Positions 1 to 11,098 are shown, counted from the first letter of the stretch. The stretch: 64,000 nucleotides of DNA from Phoma sp. XZ068 (GCA_004835665.1 RBKR01000025.1:955049-1019048), one strand, 5' to 3'. Program-made: numbers and translations. The notes: generated by a model from the letters alone, not told the origin.

Positions 1-802
1 CGCTCCCAAGAGTAGGATAGATGTTATGGGTATTCTACTTCTCCCTATACCAGCTATCTACTGGGTATACCTTAGGGTTATGCTTGAGAAAGGAGGTCAA
101 ATCTGCGGTGTCCTCACGTCGATCAGGTTCACTCGTCGGACAAATGGCAGTACTGATTTCAAGGGGTTCATATAGTCAATGTAGTCTTCAGGATAGCTTG
201 CCAGACGCTCATACGGGCTTCAGAGCATTATGAGCCTAGCCGATGTTAGTTCGGGTGTCGAAACCTCTAACAACAGGCAGTGCTCATCCGTTATAGAAAG
301 CAAACAAGTATTTCCGTTCCCGGAGAGGAATGATGCATAGAGCAAATTGTCCGTCGATCAAGACTCCAGCAATTAGAAGCTCGAATAGTCGGCATCCTTG
401 CCTTGTATTCTTTGCACAGATCAAGCCTTAATACTAATATACGCACGGATCTCTCGTCATGTTTTACTTTCTAGTATTATTAAACTTGTGATCCAGTAGC
501 CACTCCTTATTATTTTGGCTTCATGCCGATCGTCCTTTGAAGCTGAATGACTTTCCATCCTGATGTCTCTTGGGGCACTCGTGCCTGCCGGATGATCCGG
601 AACGGTTCTACTGACAAAAATACAACGAATGCCTCCTATTTGGGCATATAATACAGTGCTTGCCTGTCTGTAGCGCCATTCATGTCAGGCGCTCCAAAAT
701 CCCCTCCAACCAGAAATTCCGAGAAATGTCGTCACGAATTCGGGAACCACACCTACTGGTCCACTGCCGCCACCAAAATCATCGGATCTTGAAACATAAG
801 AG
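1..802. other. Gene-free left edge
   Basis: No convincing coding region, RNA gene or repeat was seen on either strand. Short open frames here have no recognisable motif and no supporting introns. The right part is the 3' flank of the minus-strand glutathione transferase gene. Confidence 0.5.
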
Positions 803-1978
803 TTACTTACCACTGCCAAACTTCTCAGCATCTGCCTTCATGCCAGCTTGTACCCATTTGCGGGCCTCTGTGGCTTGTTGCTCCATCTTAGCTTTATCCT
901 TAGGCAGCTCCTTCATCATGTGCGGATCAGGTACATGGCGTCCTTCCTCAACAGCCGATCGCTCGGCCATGCGCTCTTGCCATGCCTTAAGGCTCGGGTG
1001 GTCTTTTATCTCAATTCCTGCCCAGCCTGCTGCTGCAACCCAGCCCCAGTGTGCGATATCTGAGAAGTGTAAGTCTGTGTCTGAAGGGTGTGGCGGAATG
1101 TCTTCACTCGCTAGGAATGGCATATAAACAACCCAGATACATGAAGGGATATGGGGACGCACCAGCGATAGTGCACTTTATACCCGTCAGATAAGGCCGC
1201 TTGTCAGATGCGAGATGCTTGTCGAGTACAAAGCAGAGGCGGCGTGTCTCGTTTTGGTAGCGTTTAACCGCGTATTCGATGTGATCTGGCGCGAATCTGT
1301 TGAAGTGATCTAAAACAAGTCACTTTCCACTTTGCGGGCGATGTGGTGTGGCTCGTGGAAAGTACACCCATGCCCTGGTCATCTGTCTGGTGTATACTTG
1401 CACGTCAAGACGCGCCACAAGGAACATCTCGATTCAGGGTAACAAGGGTGGCTGATCTCAATTTTTTGGAAAGAATAGTCTCAGATGTCTCGGAGAAGCC
1501 GAAGCGTGACGATGTTGGTCTCCTAGAAGAGCTGTAGGAATGTATTGGAAGCCACTTACTGGCCTGACCCTGCATAGGCCCCAAGCCCGAATTCTGAAAG
1601 AATAACCAGTTGTTTGTCTCATACCATTCACGGCTACCCTTGGGGTACGAAATTTTGTAATCAGTATCATAACGCTCAACCAGATACTGCATAATGCTTC
1701 CAGACTCAAATAAGTTGATTGTCTGCCCGTCAGTGAACCTATCGGTCAGCGCCGGGATTCGTCCATTAGGATTAATAGCAAGAAACCAGTTGTCTTTCTG
1801 TATGTTCTTGCTTATGTCGATCTTCTCAACTCTATATGGAAGGCTAAATCCATAAGTAATGTGCAGTCGGACGTCGCAGGATCAGTACTTACCCAAGCTC
1901 CTCCAAGGTAATGGAGATCTTAATGCCATTAGGCGTCTGTGTTGTGTAGAGAACGATGTCTGATCCCTGAGAAGACAT
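803..1978 (-). CDS. Glutathione S-transferase, Ure2/GstA-like
   Basis: Predicted cytosolic glutathione S-transferase, 257 aa, conjugating or reducing small electrophiles with glutathione. Four exons on the minus strand: 1978-1893, 1843-1560, 1309-1163 and 1059-803. All three introns are GT-AG, 49, 250 and 103 nt, and the joined frame is exactly 258 codons. Exon 1 and 2 give the thioredoxin fold (VLYTTQTPNG, LEELGLPYRVEKIDISKN, then NPNGRIPALTD and the glutathione gamma-Glu site LFESGSIMQYL). Exons 3 and 4 give the helical domain (RYQNETRRL, YLTGIKCTIADIAHWGW). This is the fungal Ure2-related class by known motif pattern. The stop codon TAA lies inside a perfect GTAAGT donor at 810-805, so an alternative longer tail is possible, but the next acceptor gives no family-like extension. 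No neighbour is obviously functionally linked. Confidence 0.88.
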
Positions 1979-2424
1979 AGTAGCAAGCACTATACAAGGT
2001 AACTGTTGTGTAGTTTACAGCTGTCTAGGGCTTTGAGGGGCTTTGTATTAAGCTATAGTGGGGTCCAAAGAGAGGCTATGACAAATTCAGAGGTTGCTTA
2101 GAAATCGTTGTCTTAGACGCACCAATCTGTACGGCTTTGCGAGCAATATATCGTGTCTGTGCGCGCAACGCCCAGATTCGCGTAATGTTTGGAAATGCAG
2201 ATTTTGTCTTAACTCAACCGAGGGTGTAGAGCAACCTACAATCGCTGTTGACACGAAGTCTTAGAGATATACAATGTCCGTACACGTGCCGCCTGGATAC
2301 GCGTGCTACCTATCAGCTACCTTAACGATAGGTTAGAAATAAGACTATAGAGCTAATCTGAATAGTTACTGTTAAAAGATAGGCATATAGGATACGATAT
2401 TAACTATTATAATTAATTCTTTAA
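1979..2424. other. Intergenic, GST promoter side
   Basis: Upstream region of the glutathione transferase, becoming AT-richer toward the degenerate transposon. I see no gene, RNA or strong regulatory motif in it. Confidence 0.4.
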
Positions 2425-3328
2425 TCTAAAGCTATTGGCGAAAGAATCAATGGGCGAGAGAATCACTTTTGCCAAGACCCCACCAAAATACCACCCTAAT
2501 GCTTCCCCATCAACGCCTGTCAGACGCGCTGAAAGAAGCTCATATACAGCTTGTACTTGAAGCTTTTAAACAAGACGTGACTATCCCAGCGACGCGCTGC
2601 AGCTATCTACGGCGTCTCTCAAAGTACACTAAGCAAACGACGCGCCGGACAGCCTTCACGCGCTGATACTCTGGCCAACTCACGGAACCTAGACAATAAA
2701 GTCATAATGGGCTTTGACGTCCGGCTGTGCACTCCGTCACCGCAAGTCCCTCTTAAGAACGAGTCCTGGCGGTCGCAAACCCCCAGCAATACCCTTGAAA
2801 TTCACTCCCAATCTGCTCTAATTTAAGACAAGTTCAAGAAAAACCAGGCCAGCTCCCTAAATTCTATTGCTAGCGCCCTTAAGCATTACAGAAAGGGGGG
2901 AGAAATCTTGTCGCACGGGCTTATAATTGCACAGAAACAGGTTCATGAGTTAAACACAGCTGTTAAGGCCACTACACAAATTACACAAAAGAAAGTAGAT
3001 TTAGAAAGAAGGGACCCTATTAGTTAATAAATGCTAGCGAATAACAGCTCTAAAGGAGTTTAGGGCGCGTGGTGATAGGAAGAAGGCAAGTATGCTGGTA
3101 CGCGCAGAAGTAGGTAAGCTATCCTAAAGACGCTGTAGCAGGTACAACTAGGCATAACGCGCGAACATGGTAGCAAGATATTAAAGTAGTCTCTCAGTGA
3201 TATTCCAGGCTGTAGTATAGGATGCAGGGCCAAAGTGGGTTGTTTTGGGCCATAATGGGGTGAGGTTTGGTGGGCGATTGGCAAAAGTGATTCTCTTGCC
3301 CGTTGATTCTTTCACCCGTGAGGTACGT
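2425..3328 (+). mobile_element. Internally deleted Fot1/pogo-like transposon relic
   Basis: Inverted termini are visible: about 2437-2475 on the left matches the reverse complement of about 3280-3317 on the right, sharing AGAATCAC, TTTTGCC and related blocks. The right end closes with GAGGTACGT followed by TA at 3329-3330, as in the intact element at 30341-32202. The left tip is degraded, so that boundary is approximate. Inside, 2499-2640 encodes a relic of the transposase N-terminus (RLSDALKEAHIQLVLEAFKQ, matching RPLNEADIQLALQAIKQ of the intact copy), then jumps to a C-terminal relic at about 2700-3030 (DVRLCTP, QTPNSNTLE-like text). The catalytic DDE region is missing. This is a non-autonomous deletion derivative of a sister subfamily, also carrying stop codons. 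Confidence 0.75.
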
Positions 3329-3491
3329 TATAACTTATGATAGTATATTATAAATTTCCTGATTCTAATCTATAGAGTATTTTTAGGCTCATATATGTAT
3401 AGTAAATACTCAGTACTAGAATCTACTAACATAATAGTATTAATACTAATCTATGTACTATCAGTTTCGTAGAAGTAACGTGTTCGTTTAT

Positions 3492-4988
3492 TTATAAAGT
3501 AACCTTCTCTATGTACATAGGACTATCCTTAGGTTCGTTTTGAACAACTTCGCTGTTTTTGCTCTGGGTCTCTTCGTCAGTAGCACGGTGAGTGTCCAAG
3601 CCAATGTTGGTCTCGCTGAAGCTGTCGGCAACGTTTCTGTACGCCGGCACAAAGTTGACGCAGATAGTGTAGGACCAGGCGGCGATGTAGAACACCAGAG
3701 GAACTGCCATGGCAACTGCGGTGGGCGCGGAAGACTTGTGGTTCAGGGAGTCAGAAGCAACGAACAGCAGGGGAGGCACGACTGCGCCGCCACAGACACC
3801 TCCGACGATGAATCCGGATCCGCGCTTGGAGTGGCGACCCAGACCGCGCATACCGAGGGCGACGATGGTGGGAAAGATGATGGATTCAAAGAAAAACACC
3901 AAGTAGAGCACGATCAGGCCAGGGTTGCCGCGTTCGGTGATAGTGGGGACGAGGAAGATGACACTCATAGTCATGTAGACAAGGAAGATCCAACGCGGCT
4001 TCAGGAACTTCATCATAGCCGAACCGGCGAATCGGCCCAGTGCAAAGGTGCCTTGCGCACCGGCGAGATAGCGCGCTCCGGTGGCAGAGCTGGTTCCCTT
4101 GACTTCAGTGACATAGTTAATGAATGCACCGGCGATGGCGACCTGGCCTCCGACATAGCAGAACTGGGCAAAGGAGGCGTGGAACAAACGATATTGTTTT
4201 CTGAAAGGTTTGTCGTCGGTGCCAGCATGAGTCTCCTCAGCCTGGAACGCCATGTCGGCGTCTGTCACTTCTGGAATCGGAGCGAAGTAGAACACAATGG
4301 CCAAAAGGAAGACAAAGATAGCAGTCGCAAGGTAGGTCCACTGCACGTTCCTTAAAGACTCAGCACTCTCACCAGTGTCTTTGAAGAAGACGTATGATCC
4401 CAAGACAGGAGCTACGACAGTACCAACACCGTTGAAAGCCTGGGCGAGGTTGATCCTAATTTCCGAGTACTTAGGAGGTCCGCAGACGGTGAGATATGGG
4501 TTGGCAGCAGTTTCAAGAGAGCCGAGTCCGTTACCGATGACAAATATGGCGGCGCAAAAGCCTCCGAAGGAACGGTACACAATGCATGGCCATGCAATCA
4601 GTGAGCCAATACCGAAGAGTACTAGACCCCAGATGAAGACAGCCTTATAGCCGTAGTGGCGCAACAGCCAATTGGCGTGACCGAGCGCAGCAAAAGGATA
4701 GGCACCGAAGTAGGCAGCCTGAAGACCAGAGGAGCGGGACTTGGTAATGCCAAGCGTCTCCTGGAAATGCTTATTAAGGGTGTCGATGAGACCGTAGGAG
4801 AAGCCCTGCCATACGTCAGTCATGGAAGGGGCACATTCAATGTGGCTCTTGATGAAGCTTACCCAGAGGAAAAATAAAACAGTGACGAGACACAAAGGAA
4901 GCAGCGACTGGCGCAGCGTCAACTCTGCAGCGCGAGTCCGAGTATTATCGCTATTTTTCAGTGCGTTCTTCTTGAAAAACTTGCCCAT
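3492..4988 (-). CDS. FucP-family major facilitator sugar permease
   Basis: Predicted plasma-membrane sugar:proton symporter of the fucose/glucose-galactose permease family, about 12 transmembrane helices. The uninterrupted frame is 498 aa, but 4862-4806 is a 57-nt GTAAGC...GCAG intron in phase 0 without stops. Removing it restores the family motif FFLWGFSYGLIDTLNKHFQ in the first helix and gives 479 aa. Other family text: YFGAYPFAALGHANWLLRHYG, NGLGSLETAANPYL, and RINLAQAFNGVGTVVAPVLG. Start at 4988 is the only upstream ATG and is followed by a short basic cytosolic tail. The substrate is not deducible; fucose, hexose or another sugar are all possible. It is the transporter of the neighbouring dehydrogenase/transketolase group, transcribed in the same direction as the aldehyde dehydrogenase. 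Confidence 0.9.
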   Translation of the reverse strand: MGKFFKKNALKNSDNTRTRAAELTLRQSLLPLCLVTVLFFLWVSFIKSHIECAPSMTDVWQGFSYGLIDTLNKHFQETLGITKSRSSGLQAAYFGAYPFAALGHANWLLRHYGYKAVFIWGLVLFGIGSLIAWPCIVYRSFGGFCAAIFVIGNGLGSLETAANPYLTVCGPPKYSEIRINLAQAFNGVGTVVAPVLGSYVFFKDTGESAESLRNVQWTYLATAIFVFLLAIVFYFAPIPEVTDADMAFQAEETHAGTDDKPFRKQYRLFHASFAQFCYVGGQVAIAGAFINYVTEVKGTSSATGARYLAGAQGTFALGRFAGSAMMKFLKPRWIFLVYMTMSVIFLVPTITERGNPGLIVLYLVFFFESIIFPTIVALGMRGLGRHSKRGSGFIVGGVCGGAVVPPLLFVASDSLNHKSSAPTAVAMAVPLVFYIAAWSYTICVNFVPAYRNVADSFSETNIGLDTHRATDEETQSKNSEVVQNEPKDSPMYIEKVTL

Positions 4989-6902
4989 GGTGAAGGATGC
5001 GAATGATTCAGTGCTTGAGCGGACTGATTGATGGCTGGAAGACGCAGCGGACGAGCTCGTAATTTAAACTGTTCGTAGGCCATAAAACTAGTCTCGAAAG
5101 AAGGTCCGATGTCGACGACGTGTTAGTAGTGGCAGAGCACCTGGCACCTAGGATGTGGAGGAGTAGCCTCTAGCGCGTCTCGCATTCGCCCAACTACTTG
5201 TAAATACTACAGTTGATTCAGCTAGCTCCCTGGCAGTGCATCAGAAAGTGCAATCTCAAGTTACCGTAGCCTAGCCTGGGTCGGTGTATTGCCTGGTCCG
5301 GACTAGTCATTACGATTACCTCGGGGTTCTAGGACGAGAACTCACTTGGCAGCTGAAGAAACTTGGGGGTTACCCCAAGCCAAAGTTGCGGGGAAGAAAT
5401 CCGCAAAAGCTGGGGTAGATTCCGGGGTTTTGCCACCAGATTCGGGTTGCAGCGTGAAACGTGAAGAAGCCGAACATCAACGAGCGGACGAACAAATTAT
5501 TGCACTTCCGTGCCTATGTCGCTACCAAAATTTGATCCGAGATTATTTTGACTAAGCCGCTCGTGGTTGTGCCACATGCTCAGAGTCCACCTTGATGACA
5601 GACTTCTCACATCGATGCCTGCTAAGAAATCGCATGCTCTCAGTCTTCCCTCTTATGCAGCATACATTCAATGACGACAACGCTGGCATTCTATGGACGC
5701 TACTAGCCGCGACCATACCTCACTGCATGTTCCCAAGCATAGTCTGCTGAAGACGCTGCTCTGTAGCCCTTCTCATTTTCTCGAATTGCGCCTCCGGCAA
5801 TACCACTAGAAGCCCAGACAAGCCTGGCGGAACCTTGGAAAACTGAGCGGGGAACGCTACCGGTGCTCCAAAGCACAATAAGCCGTGCGAAGGACCAAAC
5901 CCGTCACGAGCGTACTGATTGTCTCGTGAAGCGATTCCCCTAGTGTAGTCTGCATGCGCAGCGCCATGGACCAGTGTACCGCATAGCCTAACACATTGGC
6001 AGTAGCCGGGCACTATGGAAGCTTCAGAATGTATCACGGGCTGCGGGGGGTGCGCTCCCCGTGATAGTTTTCGCACTGCATGTGCAACATTCCGAACAGA
6101 ACTAAAACTCTCCAGTGTGCTTTTGCGGCACAGAAAGCACGGGTTTCTCAGTATGATGAATGCAGTTGATGGACCACTTCTGCTGGATCGACAGCTTTCA
6201 TTCTAGCATCGGATATAGGCAAATTCATTGGCATGAGCATGCCAACCTTGGCCTCCCGTTCCACAACTGCACCTGGGGCCGAGGCAAGTGACGACTCGTA
6301 TTGCTATGAGACTGGATCGGTTCATGCTGCGAATTGTCATGTTAGAAAGAAGCCGAAGATTGAGCAACAATAATGTAACACATTAAAACGTGGAGAAGCG
6401 ATCTTCATCAAGTCGGACCGCTGAGAGTCTGGGGCCGCCTTCTAACGCGCTCACGGCTTAAGACACATTATAGGAGCCTGAATCGAGAATCGATCGAGTG
6501 TGTAGTGCATGATGATCGTAGTCGTAAGAGAGGGTGATATTGTATGCAACCTACGCGGTTCTTGAGCAGACCTTCCCATCTCTTTGCACGGTCTACTCGT
6601 CCTCAAACTTTTAGTATTCTACCCGTGTTTCCTGACACAGTGTCCACTTGTTCGCTTTCTGCTGTTCATATGCAGTATAAACCGCATCGTTGTGTTAAGG
6701 GGGGCAAAGACCAGCATTACAATGCTGCTCTCGATGTCATTGAATTTTGAATTCCAAATCGCACACATTTGGCGAAATGATTCTTATGTTAGACTAAATT
6801 CACATCAACTGTCCTGCGAAAGCTGTATATGGTAGAGCTTGGATGGTTCTTTCAATTCTAGTTTTCGTGCGTAATTGAACGACAACAATTTATTGAACCT
6901 GC
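4989..6902. other. Intergenic, permease promoter side
   Basis: Nearly 2 kb without a supportable gene. A minus-strand open frame of 118 codons at 5720-6076 has no recognisable domain. Several GGGG/CCCC blocks lie between 5321 and 5440, upstream of the permease start. Confidence 0.4.
5362..5379. promoter_or_regulatory. Palindrome upstream of permease
   Basis: CTTGGGG-GTTA-CCCCAAG is a perfect 7-bp inverted repeat with a 4-nt centre, about 375 bp upstream of the permease ATG. Zn2Cys6 dimers bind inverted triplets, so an operator role is conceivable, but nothing more supports it. Confidence 0.3.
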
Positions 6903-8381
6903 CTACACAGAGATCGTGACATTCTTGAGGATCTGGAACTCGGCCAGGCCATACTTGCTCCCTTCTTTCCCAATTCCCGACTCCTTGATACCGCCGAACG
7001 GTGCCTCCGGTGCACTGATCTTCCCAGTGTTGACACCGACCATGCCGACCTCCAGCTCCTGCGCTACCCGCCAGATGGTGTTGAGGTTTGCTGAGAAGAA
7101 GTACCCAGCGAGTCCGAACTCTGTGTCGTTGGCCATTTGAATGACCTCATCGACCGTATCGAAGGCGAATATGGGTGCCAATGGACCGAACGTCTCCTCA
7201 CGGGCTACCCGCATATCTGGAGTAACGCCTGTGATGATCGCGGGCTCAATGTAGCATTTACCCAAGTCCCGACGGACTTTCCCTCCGTAGAGCAACTTTG
7301 CGCCCTTGCCTACAGCGTCGTCGATGTGGCTCTTGACCTTGACTACAGCCGCTTCGTTCACCAAAGGACCGTGTGTTACAGTGGGGTCCATGCCGGATCC
7401 AATTATGAAATGCTGAGCACGCTTGACGAGTGCATCGACGAACTTGTCATGAATCCCGCGCTGCACGAACAAACGATTGGCACAAACGCAAGTTTGACCC
7501 GAGCAACGGAATTTGCAACCGACGACGCCCTCGATTGCTTTTGCAATGTCGGCATCGTCGAAGACGATGAAGGGTGCATTGCCGCCGAGCTCCATGGACA
7601 CCTTCTTCATTGTCCCCGCAGCCTTCTCGGCGATATACTTGCCAACGTTGGTCGAGCCAGTGAAGCTAACCTTCTTGATGACAGGGTTTGTGTATAGCTC
7701 TGTGATAGCTGCGCGGTCGCGGGTAGGGACGGCTTGAATTGCATTCGGTGGTAATCCCGCCTCTTGCGCGAGGTGAGTGAGTGCGAGTGTGCACAATGGT
7801 GTCTCACTAGGCGGCTTGACGACGACTGTGCAGCCCGCAGCCAAAGCCGGGCCAAGCTTTCGAGTGATCATGGCGATGGGGAAGTTCCAAGGCGCGATAA
7901 CGGCACACACGCCTATGGGTTGCCGGATGATGAAGTTTGTGTTTCCGGCGTTCATCGACGGAACGATATCGCCGTACGAGCGGATGGCCTCCTCGGCAAA
8001 CCAAGAGAGGAAACTGGCACCATACTCGACTTCTCCTTTTGCTTCCCCCAGCGTCTTCCCGTTCTCCGAGGTCAGTAGTATCGCGAGATCGTCTGCATTT
8101 TGTCGGATAAGGGCGGCGAGTCGATGCAGCATCTTCGACCTCTCGTGCTCAGTGGTTTTCCGAAACTCTTGAAAGCAAACGTTGGCATTATCGATTGCTT
8201 CTCTGAAGTCGTCGACGCCGTGATCAGCGACTTCTGCTATAGCAATGTCGGTGGCCGGATTGTATACTGGAAACTTCTTTGCCGCAGACGTCCATGTGCC
8301 ACCAATGAACCCTGAATCGATGAGAAGAGCCTTGTTGGACAAAGCGTCTCGCAAAGTCGCAGACTGAGCGCTGCAACTCAT
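6903..8381 (-). CDS. Succinate-semialdehyde-type aldehyde dehydrogenase
   Basis: NAD(P)-dependent aldehyde dehydrogenase of the GabD/succinate-semialdehyde class, 492 aa, full length, single exon. It oxidises an aldehyde to the acid; the true substrate may be any small semialdehyde or hydroxyaldehyde. Visible catalytic features are PWNFP with oxyanion Asn166, cofactor Lys189 (TVVVKP), general base Glu264 in MELGGNAP, nucleophile Cys298 in SGQTCVCANR, and PFGGIKESGIGKEGS near the C-terminus. The start is the first ATG after a 510-bp region shared with the divergent transketolase gene at 8892, suggesting co-regulation. With the permease, regulator and polyol-type dehydrogenases nearby, a role downstream of a sugar cleavage is plausible inference. 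Confidence 0.92.
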   Translation of the reverse strand: MSCSAQSATLRDALSNKALLIDSGFIGGTWTSAAKKFPVYNPATDIAIAEVADHGVDDFREAIDNANVCFQEFRKTTEHERSKMLHRLAALIRQNADDLAILLTSENGKTLGEAKGEVEYGASFLSWFAEEAIRSYGDIVPSMNAGNTNFIIRQPIGVCAVIAPWNFPIAMITRKLGPALAAGCTVVVKPPSETPLCTLALTHLAQEAGLPPNAIQAVPTRDRAAITELYTNPVIKKVSFTGSTNVGKYIAEKAAGTMKKVSMELGGNAPFIVFDDADIAKAIEGVVGCKFRCSGQTCVCANRLFVQRGIHDKFVDALVKRAQHFIIGSGMDPTVTHGPLVNEAAVVKVKSHIDDAVGKGAKLLYGGKVRRDLGKCYIEPAIITGVTPDMRVAREETFGPLAPIFAFDTVDEVIQMANDTEFGLAGYFFSANLNTIWRVAQELEVGMVGVNTGKISAPEAPFGGIKESGIGKEGSKYGLAEFQILKNVTISV

Positions 8382-8891
8382 GTTTGATTCGATGAATTAT
8401 TGTGTGGACGAGTCGATGCCTGAGGATGATTGCAACAAGTCGAGACACTTGACACAAAAGGATATACAGACGGAGAGTGAAGCTTAGTGTAAGAGACAAC
8501 TACCATTCGTTGTGATATTCCATCCTGCGTAACGCTTATATGAGCCCTTCGGCATAGACGCCGTCTTTCGACCCGATCCTGCCCTTGCATGGGTAGGACC
8601 GCATCAGATGTGTCCCCTGTATTATTTCTGTCATCACAGGGGCAGAAGGGGATTGTGAGAACATTGCAGATCTGGATATTCCGCCAGCCGGCTATATGGC
8701 TATGCTCATTGGTCTTGGCATTCTTCACCACAACCGATGCCGGACTGGATCCTGTAACCCTATCCCAGGTTGTGACATGACCAAAATCCTATCGATTATG
8801 CTCTTGACTTTGTTCAAATAAAGGCAAGTTTGTGCGTTGTTCACAGTCCAAACTGTAGGAGCTCTATCTCTTTCAAGCGGCCTTTCTCATC
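8382..8891. promoter_or_regulatory. Shared divergent promoter, ALDH/transketolase
   Basis: The 510-bp region between two head-to-head ATGs. It holds a 7-bp inverted repeat, CCCCTGT at 8614-8620 and ACAGGGG at 8636-8642, separated by 15 nt, plus CCGG motifs near 8690 and 8740. No clear TATA box was identified. Operator function is inferred only from symmetry and position. Confidence 0.5.
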
Positions 8892-11098
8892 ATGGTTTTA
8901 AAAAAAGGGGCTGGGCCGACTATGGCGTCACTTCCCAGTGGGACAGATGCAGACAACCAGGCCGTCCGCGAAATAAGGAAGATGGTGATAGACATATGTC
9001 GTCAGAACGGTGGAGGGCACGGTGGCTCTGCGATTGGCATGGCGCCCTTGGCTGTTGCTCTCTGGAAGCACACGATGCGCTACAACCCGCAGAACCCAGA
9101 AGTACGTTGTGTTTGCGACCTCACCTGCCCAACTCAAAAGCTCGAGCGCTCACTGGGGAAATATAGTGGTTCGACCGAGATCGTTTTGTCTTGTCCAACG
9201 GTCACGCAGCCATGTTGCTGTACACGATGCTTCACGTGTCAGGCTACCCACACGTCGTGGCTGATGAGCTGAAGCTCTATGGTAGCGCCAAAGCCGTTGA
9301 TCCAGAGAGTGGGAAATGGAAAGCAACCATTTGCCATGGACATCCAGAGATTGAGGTGCCGGGAGTCGAGGTCACGACAGGTCCACTTGGACAGGGCGTC
9401 GCCAACGCAGTAGGCCTTGCCATTGCATCCAAAAACCTTGCTGCATCCTTCAACAAACCCGACGTGGACCTGATCTCATCTCGTATCTACTGCGTCACAG
9501 GGGACGGGTGCCTCCAAGAGGGTGTCGCAAACGAGGCTGTTGCAATCGCTGGCCATTTGCGGCTAGATAACCTGACCCTGCTATACGACAACAACCAAGT
9601 GACATGCGACGGGCCACTAGACTGGATTGTATCCGAGGATACAAACGCAAAAGTGACGAGTATGGGCTGGCATGTTATCGATGTCATGGACGGCGATTCT
9701 TCGGTGGGTAGTATCGTGCAAGCTCTTGCTGATGCGAAAGCCTACAAAGGCAAACCGACATTCATCAACATCCGCACAACCATTGGCCACGGCACCTCGA
9801 CAGCGGGAAGTTTCAAGTCGCATCACGGGACTTATACGGATGAAGACGCTGCCAAGTATGCTACTCCTGGAGTCGAGACAACCCACACATTATCCGATGC
9901 TACTCGGGAGTATTGGCAACAGGCTGCCGACCAGGGCCAGAGAAATGAAGATGAATGGAAACAAAAGCTAGAGAGGTATACCGTCACGTACCCAGAATTA
10001 GCGGCTCAGCTGCAGCAACGCCTCGCGGGCAAGATCAATGTCGAAGCCATCTTGGGGTCTCTTGAGATGCCAAAGAGCGTGACTGCGACGCGCCAATTCA
10101 ACGGGGTAGTATTTAACAAACTCATGGAGTCGATACCCAGTCTCTTCGCCGGCGGTGCAGACTTGTGGAACTCGAACCAAATGGGGGATCAATCTGAGCG
10201 CATCTTCGATGGTACCCATCCGGAGGGACGTGTCGTGCGTTATGGTATTCGAGAGCATGCCATGGCGTCCATCTCCAACGGGCTGGCTGCATACTTGCCG
10301 GGCTGCTTCCTTCCCGTGACGGCGACGTTCTTCATGTTCTATCTGTACGCTGCAGCAGGCGTACGGATGGGCGCATTGAGCAAGCTCAAGGTCATCCACA
10401 TTGCAACGCACGACTCGATTGGGGAGGGTCAAAATGGACCTACGCATCAGCCTGTGGAGCTGGACTCGCTCTTCCGCGCGATGCCCAACCTGCAGTACAT
10501 TCGACCAGCAGACAGCGAAGAGGTGGTCGGGGCTTGGATGGCGGCGATTCAGGCGGAGCATGCGCCCAGCATCCTATCGCTGGCTCGAGATCCGGGGCTT
10601 TTGTTGATTTCTTGCACCGACCGACACAAGGTTGGGCGCGGAGGATATGTGCTGGAGGAAAAAGACGATGCCGAGGTGACGCTTGTGTCCTGTGGGTCTG
10701 AACTAGAGTTTGCCGTTGCGGCGAGCAAGGAGCTGAACGCTAGCGGGATCCGTACCCGCGTAGTCAGCATGCCATGCATCCGACTGTTCGAGGAGCAGCC
10801 AGAAGCGTACCAGGACACGGTGCTGTCCAACAGCAGGCACATTGTGTCGGTGGAGGCCTACGTTTCGAGCATGTGGGCACGCTTCTGCACGGCATCGGTG
10901 GCCATGGACTCGTACGGATACTCTGGCGCTGGACGCGAGAACATGCGTCGGTTTGGCATCGACACCGCTGGGGTGGTGCGCAAGGTCAAGGCACTGGTGG
11001 GGCAGGAGGGCGCGAGGGCGACCGGGCCACGCCGCCGGTGGCAGCTGTTGCAGTATGAAGCGCAGGATAGCGCAGCACTGAAGGAGGACATTGAGTAG
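8892..11098 (+). CDS. Transketolase-like thiamine-diphosphate enzyme
   Basis: Two exons, 8892-9101 and 9167-11098, with a 65-nt GT-AG intron; splicing restores NPEWFDRDRFVLSNGHA and gives 713 aa. Family features: SNGHA at 80-84, thiamine-diphosphate motif GDG at 182-184 running to YDNNQ, GIREHAM with the catalytic Glu, and THDSIGEGQNGPTHQP around His485. Transketolases move a two-carbon ketol unit between sugars. Here the usual GED before GPTHQP is GQN (Gln492, Asn493), replacing the Asp known in yeast (D477) and E. coli (D469) enzymes to read substrate hydroxyl stereochemistry. The usual LTPSN loop reads LWNSN. This points to a paralogue with a different substrate, possibly dihydroxyacetone-synthase-like; not proven. 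The last 25 or so residues are an Arg-rich extension. Confidence 0.9.

Noticed and set aside
3540..4355. 271-codon plus-strand frame
   Set aside because: Shadow of the FucP-type permease, whose membrane motifs lie on the other strand.
5720..6076. 118-codon minus-strand frame
   Set aside because: No recognised motif, intron pattern or context; composition like neighbouring non-coding DNA.
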